Origin: PALSA-612 sp963776375
Lineage (GTDB): Bacteria > Actinomycetota > Thermoleophilia > Gaiellales > Gaiellaceae
Direction of reading: 5' to 3'
Assembly (NCBI GenBank): GCA_963776375.1
Contig: CAVZMF010000001.1
Span: 785,313 to 849,312 of the forward strand
DNA: 64,000 nucleotides
Shown: positions 1 through 6,767 of the stretch, piece after piece
Layout of the letters: each line of letters opens with the position of its first letter
Numbering within the stretch: position 1 is the stretch's first letter
The notes under the pieces: generated by a model
Databases searched by the model: none
What the model was told of the DNA's origin: nothing
The model's input: only the letters and a program-made list of their open reading frames with translations
Translations under genes and position numbers: made by a program

Positions 1-486
1 TTCGCGGCAGACAGCAGCGTCACCCGCGACGAATGCGACGGGTACGCCGAAGTGGCCGGCCATCAGCGCGTTGAGACGTGTCTCTCCGATTGGCTCCCCG
101 TTCAGGAGAAGGTTCTGCACTTCCTTGCCGAGCAGCGTGTGGTTGAGCACGCCGCCCTCGGTGCCCGCGCACGAGTGATAGCCGACGAACACAGCCGCGT
201 CGAAGCTCGAGTCGAGGCCTTGAACCATGCACATGGGTTTGTGGAACCCCTTAATCATCCGTGCTCGAGGATCAAGGTCCTCGAACAGCAGATTACGGGC
301 GTTCCAGTGCGAGTCGTTGACGATGACCTCGGTAGCCCCCGCGTCGAAAGCACCAAGTACAGCCCCGTTCGCGTCGCTGGTCATGAAGACGCGGCCGCGT
401 TGATAGTCGGCTCCTTCCGGCAGGACGTCCTCCGGATCCGTGAGCCCGGTGATGCCTTCCATGTCGACTGAGATGAAGACCTTCAT
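1..486 (-). CDS. dppA: M55 D-aminopeptidase, DppA-like (partial at left edge)
   Basis: The frame opens with MKVFISVDMEGITGL, the usual start of M55 zinc D-aminopeptidases, in which Asp and Glu of SVDMEG bind the metal pair. VIVNDSHWNARN and VGYHSCAGTEGG follow as further conserved stretches. 162 codons are visible; the family has about 270 residues, so the C-terminal part lies left of the window. ATG at 486 has the ribosome site AGGAAAGGAG just upstream. It is the last visible gene of a minus-strand run with an oligopeptide permease, as in Bacillus dpp operons, where the cytoplasmic enzyme frees D-amino acids from imported peptides. The DppD/DppF ATPases are not in view and may lie further left. 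The substrate is inferred from the family. Confidence 0.9.
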   Translation of the reverse strand, partial: MKVFISVDMEGITGLTDPEDVLPEGADYQRGRVFMTSDANGAVLGAFDAGATEVIVNDSHWNARNLLFEDLDPRARMIKGFHKPMCMVQGLDSSFDAAVFVGYHSCAGTEGGVLNHTLLGKEVQNLLLNGEPIGETRLNALMAGHFGVPVAFVAGDAAVCRE

Positions 487-511
487 TGCACTCCTTTCCT
501 ATGGGTGGGGT

Positions 512-1396
512 TCATACCGTGAGCCGGAAGCGCTCACCCATCCGCTCCGCAAGCCCGTCTCCGATCAGGCTGAGCCCAACGCCGACGATGACGATGACGA
601 GTCCCGTCAGCGTCGTGATCCACCAGGCGTTGAGCAGAAAGTTCTGCCCGTCTGCCACTATCGCACCCCATTCGGGGGTCGGCGGCTGAACCCCGAGTCC
701 CAAGTACGACAGAGACGCGACCAGCAGGATGTTGAGCACGAAGTCCGCCATCGAGAAGACGAGGTTCGGGCGAAGTAAGTTTGGCATTGCATGCCGCAAG
801 ATGATCCGTCGGCGAGAGAAGCCGAGCGCTTGAGCGGCGAGCATGAACTGCTGTTCGCGGAGAACCAGCATTTCGGCTCTCGTCAGCCGGGCGTATATGC
901 TCCATCCGACCGCAAGCACCGCGATGTAAAGCCCGGTCAGACCAGGCCCAACGATTGCGAGGATTGCGATCACCAAGATCAGGAACGGGAAGGCGATTAC
1001 GACGTCGACCAACCGCATGATCAAGGAGTCGGGCCAACTCCCGAAGTAACCTGCCACCGCGCCGACAAGCATGCCCGTGACGAGCGGCACATACGTCGTG
1101 ATGATCGCGATCTGGAAATCCACGCGGCCGGCATAGACCACACGGGAGAAGACATCCCGGCCGAGGTTGTCGGTTCCGAACAGGTGGTGCCAGGATGGAC
1201 TCTCGAACGAGGCGAGCAGATTCTGTGCGTTCGGATCGTAGGGAGCGATCAGTGGCGCGAAGATGGCGGCGATGGCTACAAGCCCGACGATCGCAACTCC
1301 GGAGTACAGGGTCACATTCGTCCAACGGCGGTCGCTGCGGGCTCGGCGACGAAGACGAGCCGCGTGCGCAAATACCAGTTCCTGACGGGCGGCCAT
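512..1396 (-). CDS. dppC: ABC peptide transporter permease, DppC/OppC type
   Basis: 294 residues, the normal length for DppC/OppC. A cytoplasmic N-terminus is followed by a first membrane segment (about residues 29-52), the extracellular HHLFGTDNLGRDVFSRV stretch typical of DppC, and five further membrane segments. The ATPase-coupling EAA loop is AAQALGFSRRRIILRHAMPN. The start ATG overlaps the stop of the upstream dppB by one base (TGATG), so translation is probably coupled. It forms the membrane channel with DppB for imported di- or oligopeptides. Confidence 0.95.
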   Translation of the reverse strand: MAARQELVFAHAARLRRRARSDRRWTNVTLYSGVAIVGLVAIAAIFAPLIAPYDPNAQNLLASFESPSWHHLFGTDNLGRDVFSRVVYAGRVDFQIAIITTYVPLVTGMLVGAVAGYFGSWPDSLIMRLVDVVIAFPFLILVIAILAIVGPGLTGLYIAVLAVGWSIYARLTRAEMLVLREQQFMLAAQALGFSRRRIILRHAMPNLLRPNLVFSMADFVLNILLVASLSYLGLGVQPPTPEWGAIVADGQNFLLNAWWITTLTGLVIVIVGVGLSLIGDGLAERMGERFRLTV

Positions 1397-2331
1397 CAGT
1401 TGAGCCGGACGCGAGGGTCGATCGCCGCGTACGCGAGGTCTGAAAGGAGGTTGATAGCGACCACAAGCAGACCGAAGACGAGCGTTAGCCCTTGGATGAC
1501 AGGAAAGTCTCGAGTGAAGATCGACTCAACCAGTAACTGCCCGAGGCCTGGGACATCAAAAACTCTTTCGACGATGACGGCGCCGCCAATTAGAAAGCCA
1601 AGGTTGACCGCCAGGACCGTCAAGAGCACGATTAACGCGTTGCGGAGACTGTGTTTGAAGATAATGCGGGGCTCTGACACACCGCGCGCGCGCGCCGCCT
1701 CAACATACTCGGTCGAGAAGATATCGATCAAACTTGTCCTGAGAGTCCGAACGAGTATCGATGTCAAGAACAATCCGATCGTCAATGCAGGCAAGAACAG
1801 GCTGTGTACGTGCCCGACAAATCCCTGTCCGTAACCCGAGACTGGGAAGAGACCCCAGTCGAGGCTGAGCTTGCGGACAAACACCAAACCCAGCCAAAAG
1901 GTTGGCATTGCGAAGGCAACCAAGGTGAGTATCCGAATCAGATGGTCGGGCGACCGATTGCGCCAACGAGCCGAGATGATCCCGAGCGGGATCGCGAGTG
2001 CAACCGCAATGATCGTTGCGTAAACGAGCAAGAACAGGCTTGGGCCGATCCGCTCTCCGACAACGCTGGATACCGGCCGGCGGAGAATGATCGACTCGCC
2101 GAGATCCCCGCGTAGAGCATTGCCAAGGAAGCTCAGATACTGCGTTGGGAGTGGCCGGTCGAGCCCGAGTTGGTGATCGATCGATGCGACGACGGCGGGC
2201 GGAGCTTTACCCCCAAGCATGATCGTGATCGGATCACCTGGCACGAGGTGGATTAGGACGAATGAGAATAGGGTGATCCCGAGAATCACGGGAACGCTGT
2301 GGAGCACTCTGCGGCCGAAATAGAGGGCCAC
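1396..2331 (-). CDS. dppB: ABC peptide transporter permease, DppB/OppB type
   Basis: 311 residues with the DppB head (RRVLHSVPVILGITLFSF) and the conserved HLVPGDPITIMLGG segment after membrane helix 1. The coupling loop is EAARARGVSEPRIIFKHSLRN, cut here at EAARARGVSEPRIIF. The family's VERVFDVPGLGQLL stretch is near the C-terminus. The gene lies 40 bp downstream of the binding-protein gene and its stop overlaps the dppC start, consistent with one transcript for the three transport genes and dppA. Confidence 0.95.
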   Translation of the reverse strand: MALYFGRRVLHSVPVILGITLFSFVLIHLVPGDPITIMLGGKAPPAVVASIDHQLGLDRPLPTQYLSFLGNALRGDLGESIILRRPVSSVVGERIGPSLFLLVYATIIAVALAIPLGIISARWRNRSPDHLIRILTLVAFAMPTFWLGLVFVRKLSLDWGLFPVSGYGQGFVGHVHSLFLPALTIGLFLTSILVRTLRTSLIDIFSTEYVEAARARGVSEPRIIFKHSLRNALIVLLTVLAVNLGFLIGGAVIVERVFDVPGLGQLLVESIFTRDFPVIQGLTLVFGLLVVAINLLSDLAYAAIDPRVRLN

Positions 2332-2371
2332 AGGACCTACCTACCTCAGTGCAACCCAGATAATCGGCACG

Positions 2372-3994
2372 CTACTTCTTGAGCCAAACGTCCTCGAGCG
2401 CCCACCAACCGGTGCGATAGGTGTGGAAACCGTTCACGTTGCTCCTCAGCCCAGTTCGGGCCGGTGAGAAGAAGAGCGAGACACCGTAAGCATCGTCCAT
2501 GACCACTTGCTGGAGCGAGCCAAACAGTCTTTTCCGTTGGGCCTCGCTGCTGGAGCGAGCCGCAGCACGGATCAACTGGGTTGCCTTGGCGCTCTTGTAG
2601 CTCGTGAAGGCGGAGTTGAAGCCGCCCGGGGCTGTGACGTCGAACTCAATCCCAGCGGGCTCATCGGGCGCGGTCACATCACTAGTCACGTACCAGTTGG
2701 TCCCAATCGTGTAGCTCCCCTTAGTCCAATCCGTCGCCGCGGTTCCCGGATCCAGATTCTGGATATTGACCTTTACCCCGATCTGCGCCCACGCCTGCTT
2801 GACGACCAACGCGACCTGCTGGACGATCGTGTCGCCGGTCGGCACGACCAGGTTGGTTGAAAAGCCGCGCGGAACCGACGAGGCGGCGATCAACTGCTTT
2901 GCTTTAGCGATGTTGTAGGGGTACGGCTTGACGTCCGGCCGCCAGTACCTGTGCTTCGGCATCATGTGATTCGCCACCTGAGCCTTCCCGAACAGCACAT
3001 GCTCGACCAGGCCCTGCTTATCGGTCGCGTAGTTGAGCGCCTGCCGAACCTTCTTATCGCCGACCGGTTTGTGCGCATGGTTCAGCCAGATGCCGTCCCA
3101 CCGGAACAACGGCTCGATCTGAACGCGCGTCCTCCCCTTGTTCAACCCTGAGATCTGGGAGTACGGGATCAATGTGGCCACGTCGACCTCCCCCGCCTGC
3201 AACTTGAGAATGCGAGTGTTGTCGTCAGGCACGTACTCCATCATCACCTCGTTCACGTACGGCTTGCCCTTTTGCCAGTAGTACCGGTTGCGGACAAGGT
3301 GCGTGAACTGGCCCTTCGAGAACTGCTTCAACGCGAACGCGCCGGTTCCAATCGGGTGCTGACCAAACCCCTTCGGATCCTTGGATACCACGGCCTTCGG
3401 GACGATCGCCGCCGCGAACACGGAAAGGCTCTCGAGCAGCGGCGTGTTCGGCTCGCTCAGCTTCAACTGCACCGTCTGATTGTTCAACGCCTTCACGCTC
3501 TTTACCGAAGCGAACAGGAACGAGTAGAAACACAATTTCGGGTTGAACGTGCGGCCGAGCGAAAAGACGACGTCGTCCGCCGTGACCGGTGCCCCATTGC
3601 TGAAGCGCGCCGGCCGCAGATGGAACGTGTACGTCTTGCGATCCGCAGAGATCGTCCAGCTCTGAGCAAGCGACGGGGCAACGTAGGTAGAGCCCTGGTT
3701 GATCCGGGTCAACTGATCGAAGATCTGCTGGATCGTGTAGATCGAGCCGTTGTCACCAGGAACGATCGGATCGAACGACTGCGCCTCCTCATTGCGCGCC
3801 ATCTTGAGCACGCCGCCGCGCTGAACTGTCCCCGCCGAGCGCCGGCCGGTTGCGGCGAGCGCCGTATCAGCGAGACTCGGCAGCGCGAGAACGGCGCCGC
3901 CCGCCGCGGCGCGTTTGAGCAACTGCTGCCGGGTAAGCCCAGAGCTTCCCTCCGCATCGACAACGGTTCCATCGAAGTCGATCTTGTCGCCCAT
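2372..3994 (-). CDS. ABC peptide-binding protein (SBP_bac_5), Tat-like leader
   Basis: Extracytoplasmic solute-binding protein of family 5, first gene of the transporter run. The mature part shows the family hallmarks FDPIVPGDNGSIYTIQQIFD, ARFSNGAPVTADDVVFSL and KVRQALNYATDKQGLV. The start is placed at ATG 3994 rather than the upstream in-frame ATG at 4036 because GAGGAGG lies about 8 bp before it; this gives 540 residues. The leader LTRQQLLKRAAAGGAVLAL resembles a Tat signal with a weak arginine motif. Divergent from the PLP enzyme gene at 4.2 kb. It delivers the peptide, probably containing D-residues judging by dppA, to DppBC. Confidence 0.93.
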   Translation of the reverse strand: MGDKIDFDGTVVDAEGSSGLTRQQLLKRAAAGGAVLALPSLADTALAATGRRSAGTVQRGGVLKMARNEEAQSFDPIVPGDNGSIYTIQQIFDQLTRINQGSTYVAPSLAQSWTISADRKTYTFHLRPARFSNGAPVTADDVVFSLGRTFNPKLCFYSFLFASVKSVKALNNQTVQLKLSEPNTPLLESLSVFAAAIVPKAVVSKDPKGFGQHPIGTGAFALKQFSKGQFTHLVRNRYYWQKGKPYVNEVMMEYVPDDNTRILKLQAGEVDVATLIPYSQISGLNKGRTRVQIEPLFRWDGIWLNHAHKPVGDKKVRQALNYATDKQGLVEHVLFGKAQVANHMMPKHRYWRPDVKPYPYNIAKAKQLIAASSVPRGFSTNLVVPTGDTIVQQVALVVKQAWAQIGVKVNIQNLDPGTAATDWTKGSYTIGTNWYVTSDVTAPDEPAGIEFDVTAPGGFNSAFTSYKSAKATQLIRAAARSSSEAQRKRLFGSLQQVVMDDAYGVSLFFSPARTGLRSNVNGFHTYRTGWWALEDVWLKK

Positions 3995-4197
3995 TCCGAG
4001 TCCTCCTCGCCGCCGCGACTCCTTAGCCGAAGCCAACGCTGCGACCCTCAGAGAAGGCCAGCCAGGCCATGACCAAGGCTGTCTATGATCCTGGAAGCTG
4101 TGACCATAACTCTGGACTAAAGAAGTGTCAACGACCCCGCGCCAACCCGCCGTAAAAGCGCGTTCTTCGCGCCATCGGCCTGTAGTGGGACCCGGAC

Positions 4198-5307
4198 CTG
4201 ACGAGGTTCCAACATGCGATCGGCGAGCCCTACCGGAACCTCACAACGCCTGCTCTCCTGCTCCACTACTCGAAGCTCGAGCGCAACGTGAGAGAGATGG
4301 TCGGACTTCTCAGCGCGCAGACGAAGCTCCGCCCACACGCGAAGACCCACAAGTCCCCTCAGGTCGCGGCGCTCCAAATTGCCCATGGGGCCATCGGCGC
4401 CACGACCGCGACAGTCTGGGAGGCTGCCGCACTTGCGGAAGCCGGGATCGATGACATCCTGATCGCCAACGAAGTCGTCGGTGACGTCAGGATCCGGTGC
4501 CTGATCGAAGCCTCGCGACGAGCACGTATTACCGTCGCTGTCGACGACCAGCGCAACGCGGTGCGGCTTTCAGACGCCGCCGCTCAAGCCGAGACAGAGC
4601 TCGGAGTCGTCGTCGAAGTCGACATCGGCATGGGCCGCTGCGGCGTCCGCACAGTTGTCGACGCCTGTCAGCTCGCGACACTGCTGTCCACCCTGCCCGG
4701 GCTGCGCTTTCAAGGCGTCACAGGCTACGAAGGCCACTGCGCGCTGGAGCCCGATCGTGCGCTTCGGGCAGAACGCGCGGAAGCAGCATTAGACCACCTC
4801 CTCGCCGTCGTTGAAGCAATCGAGAGCACAGGACTCGAGGTCGAGATCGTCGCATCCGGTGGGACAGGAACCTATGACATGACCGGGGATAGAGATCGCG
4901 TCACGGAGATCCAGGCGGGGTCGTACGCATTCATGGACACCGCCCACGCCGCCGTCGTCTCCGGCTTTGAGTTCGCGCTCACCGTCCTGTCAACGATCAT
5001 CAGCCGACAAGGTGACACCCTCGTCTTGGACGCCGGCAAGAAGACGCTCGGGCTGGACACCCCGCCGCCGCTTCTTAGTGGACACGGCGCATCCGTGCGC
5101 TACGTAGCCGAGGAACACACGGTGCTTCAGCTCGACGGTGATGCCGATCTCGACGCTGGCGACGTCGTCGAAGTCATCCCCAGCTACTGCCCAGTCACCG
5201 TCAACCTCCACGAGGTATACAACGTCGTGGACGAAGACCACGTCACGAGCATTTGGCCGATCCTCGCCCGAGGAGCGGGTTGGAGCTCGGATGCCGCGCA
5301 CCCCTGA
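4198..5307 (+). CDS. D-threonine aldolase / D-serine dehydratase-like PLP enzyme
   Basis: Alanine-racemase-fold enzyme of the DTA/DSD1 group. LRPHAKTHKS carries the lysine that should form the PLP Schiff base. IVASGGTGTYD binds the PLP phosphate in the family, and the C-terminal domain has SYCPVTVNLHEVYNV, the region of the metal-binding His and Cys. Conserved N-terminal residues (IGEPYRNLTTPALLL) lie upstream of the GTG at 4288, so that GTG is too late. The only earlier in-frame candidate is CTG at 4198, directly after a stop at 4183. Either CTG is used, or an indel has removed an ATG (one sits out of frame at 4214). 369 residues fits the family (about 370-380). It faces the dpp run divergently, suggesting catabolism of released D-hydroxy amino acids; the exact substrate is unknown. 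Confidence 0.85.
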   Translation: MTRFQHAIGEPYRNLTTPALLLHYSKLERNVREMVGLLSAQTKLRPHAKTHKSPQVAALQIAHGAIGATTATVWEAAALAEAGIDDILIANEVVGDVRIRCLIEASRRARITVAVDDQRNAVRLSDAAAQAETELGVVVEVDIGMGRCGVRTVVDACQLATLLSTLPGLRFQGVTGYEGHCALEPDRALRAERAEAALDHLLAVVEAIESTGLEVEIVASGGTGTYDMTGDRDRVTEIQAGSYAFMDTAHAAVVSGFEFALTVLSTIISRQGDTLVLDAGKKTLGLDTPPPLLSGHGASVRYVAEEHTVLQLDGDADLDAGDVVEVIPSYCPVTVNLHEVYNVVDEDHVTSIWPILARGAGWSSDAAHP

Positions 5308-5367
5308 GTGGCCGTAACAACAATGAGCGTGCGCCGCTAGGACGACTCGCGGTCGCTGGCGGGCAGA

Positions 5368-5494
5368 CGGGAGTCCCGCCGGGCAGACGGGGCAGACGGG
5401 AGTCCCGCCGTTCGGACCGGGTTCAGGGGGGAGGGCTGCCCAGGCCCGGCAGGAGTCCCGTCGCCAGATCCCCTCCCGGAGGGGAGGGCTACTC
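5368..5494 (+). repeat. Family 1 dispersed repeat (compound copy)
   Basis: Two to three overlapping units of CGGGAGTCCCG followed by GGTTCAGGGGGGAGGGCT. The inverted repeat CGGGA-G-TCCCG is perfect. The tail of the last unit supplies the stop codon region of the minus-strand gene that ends at 5489. Confidence 0.8.
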
Positions 5495-5791
5495 GACGGC
5501 CCGCAGTTCCGGGTAGCGATCCAGCAAACGGGCTCGCAGCGCTCGAAGCTCGTCGAGCGAGAGGCCTTCGATCCTTTCAGTCGTGGCCTCGACCTTTTCA
5601 ACCGGACGGCCGTAGACCCTGGTGACGAAGGCGTCCGCCGCCCGCCAGTCCCCCTCCCGGATGTTCGCAAGGAAGCAGGCCACGACCTCGTCGGCGTGGG
5701 CCTCCAGCTTTTCGGCGAGCAGATCCTCCAGCGTCTTGCGCCGCTCCTCGGCCTTCGCCTTGCGGACCTCGGCGCTGCGGCGAGCACCCAT
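5489..5791 (-). CDS. Small charged helical protein, unknown function
   Basis: 100 residues, start ATG at 5791 (MGARRSAEVRKAKAEERRKT). The protein is strongly charged and predicted mostly helical: Lys/Arg-rich residues 1-25, then LEDLLAEKLEAHADEVVACF, a segment ending in VTRVYGRPVEKVEATTE, and a final helix before PELRAVE. The GRPVEKVE stretch is reminiscent of small phage-associated helix-turn-helix proteins, but no phage gene is nearby and no family can be named with confidence. It sits between two family 1 repeats and downstream of the peptide-modification genes on the same strand, about 180 bp beyond the SagB stop. A role in that cluster is not shown. Confidence 0.6.
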   Translation of the reverse strand: MGARRSAEVRKAKAEERRKTLEDLLAEKLEAHADEVVACFLANIREGDWRAADAFVTRVYGRPVEKVEATTERIEGLSLDELRALRARLLDRYPELRAVE

Positions 5792-5859
5792 GAGAGCCCC
5801 CTCGGTGGTGCCGAGCGGTGATCTACCGTCGTGAACCGAGCAGAACCCGGACTCACGGA

Positions 5860-5965
5860 CGGGAGGGGAGTCCCGGGCGTCGGACGAGGTTAAGGGGGGA
5901 AGGTTCCACGCGACTCGGCCGCGCTTCGGACGGAGCTCAGGGGGGAGGGCAACCTGGCCTGGCCC
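5860..5965 (+). repeat. Family 1 dispersed repeat, two diverged units
   Basis: Contains GGGGAGTCCCGGGCGTCGGA and, about 70 bp on, CGGACGGAGCTCAGGGGGGA followed by GGGC. It lies between the SagB stop (5970) and the small gene at 5791. Confidence 0.7.
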
Positions 5966-5969
5966 GGGG

Positions 5970-6767
5970 CTATTCGGGTGGCATCCGGAGCGCAACGGGA
6001 TCCGTTCCGGCCGGTGCACCGAGTGCGACCCCATAAAGCGGGATCTCAATCTCGCGGTCGAGGTCGAGGAGCACGGAGAGGTCGGAGTCGAAGAACCCTC
6101 CCAGGTTGAGGCTTCCGAGGCCCTCCGCGGCGGCGGCGAGATTGAGGTTCTGCGCCACGTGGCCTGCCTCAAGGAGGAGGTATCGGTAGCCCCGATCATC
6201 GTACTTCCGCAGAGATCGGTGGACGACGGCGGTCAGGACGATCACGGCGGAGGACGAGCCGACGTAACGCTGGCCCATGAACAGGTAACTGAGGAAGGAC
6301 GACGGCAACGGCGCGAGCCGCACTTGCTCAAGTCCGTGCGTCACGATCGCATAGTGGTAGACACCTTCCTCGAGGTCCTCGACCGCACGCGCGAGGACGT
6401 ACGCTTCCAGCGGGTACAGCGCCCCGGCTGACGGGGTTGGCCGCTCGAGAAACTCGAGGCTCCCCACGCGCGCGCGTCCGAGCACACCGATGCTTACGTG
6501 CAGAAGCCGGGCGAGCGCGTCTCGATCGATCGGTTTCTCCAGGAAACGGCGGCACGAGAATCGTGAACTGAGCACCCGGTCGAAGGACTGCTCATAGGGC
6601 TCGGGTGCAGGCAGGGCGATATAGGGCGCGTCCGGATATTCCTTCGGCGGAAGCTGGAGCTCGTTCCCCTCTTCGGGCTCGAGGATGTTGAACGGCCAGC
6701 GGCTCGTGTTGCGATGGAAGTGCCACGCGACTGGCTGTGCGTCGCGGAACAGCGGCTGCTTGCTCAT
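5970..6767 (-). CDS. SagB-type azoline dehydrogenase (FMN nitroreductase fold)
   Basis: 265 residues of the SagB/ThcOx group. RFSCRRF near residue 70 and PTPSAGALYPLEAYV near residue 110 are the group's FMN-site signatures, followed by YRYLLLEAGHVAQNLNLAA and LGSLNLGGFFDS. In linear azol(in)e-containing peptide pathways this flavoprotein oxidises thiazolines and oxazolines to thiazoles and oxazoles. Its ATG overlaps the stop of the cyclodehydratase gene in an ATGA arrangement (6764-6767), indicating translational coupling and a shared pathway. The flavin and substrate are inferred from the family. No truncation is seen. Confidence 0.92.
   Translation of the reverse strand: MSKQPLFRDAQPVAWHFHRNTSRWPFNILEPEEGNELQLPPKEYPDAPYIALPAPEPYEQSFDRVLSSRFSCRRFLEKPIDRDALARLLHVSIGVLGRARVGSLEFLERPTPSAGALYPLEAYVLARAVEDLEEGVYHYAIVTHGLEQVRLAPLPSSFLSYLFMGQRYVGSSSAVIVLTAVVHRSLRKYDDRGYRYLLLEAGHVAQNLNLAAAAEGLGSLNLGGFFDSDLSVLLDLDREIEIPLYGVALGAPAGTDPVALRMPPE

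Noticed and set aside
4125..4454. Alternative plus-frame ORF over the start of the PLP enzyme
   Set aside because: It contradicts the clearly conserved PLP-enzyme frame (TTPALLL, RPHAKTHK) and has no family features.
5489..5791. Phage terminase small subunit
   Set aside because: Only a vague resemblance of GRPVEKVE; no large terminase, portal or other phage gene is nearby.
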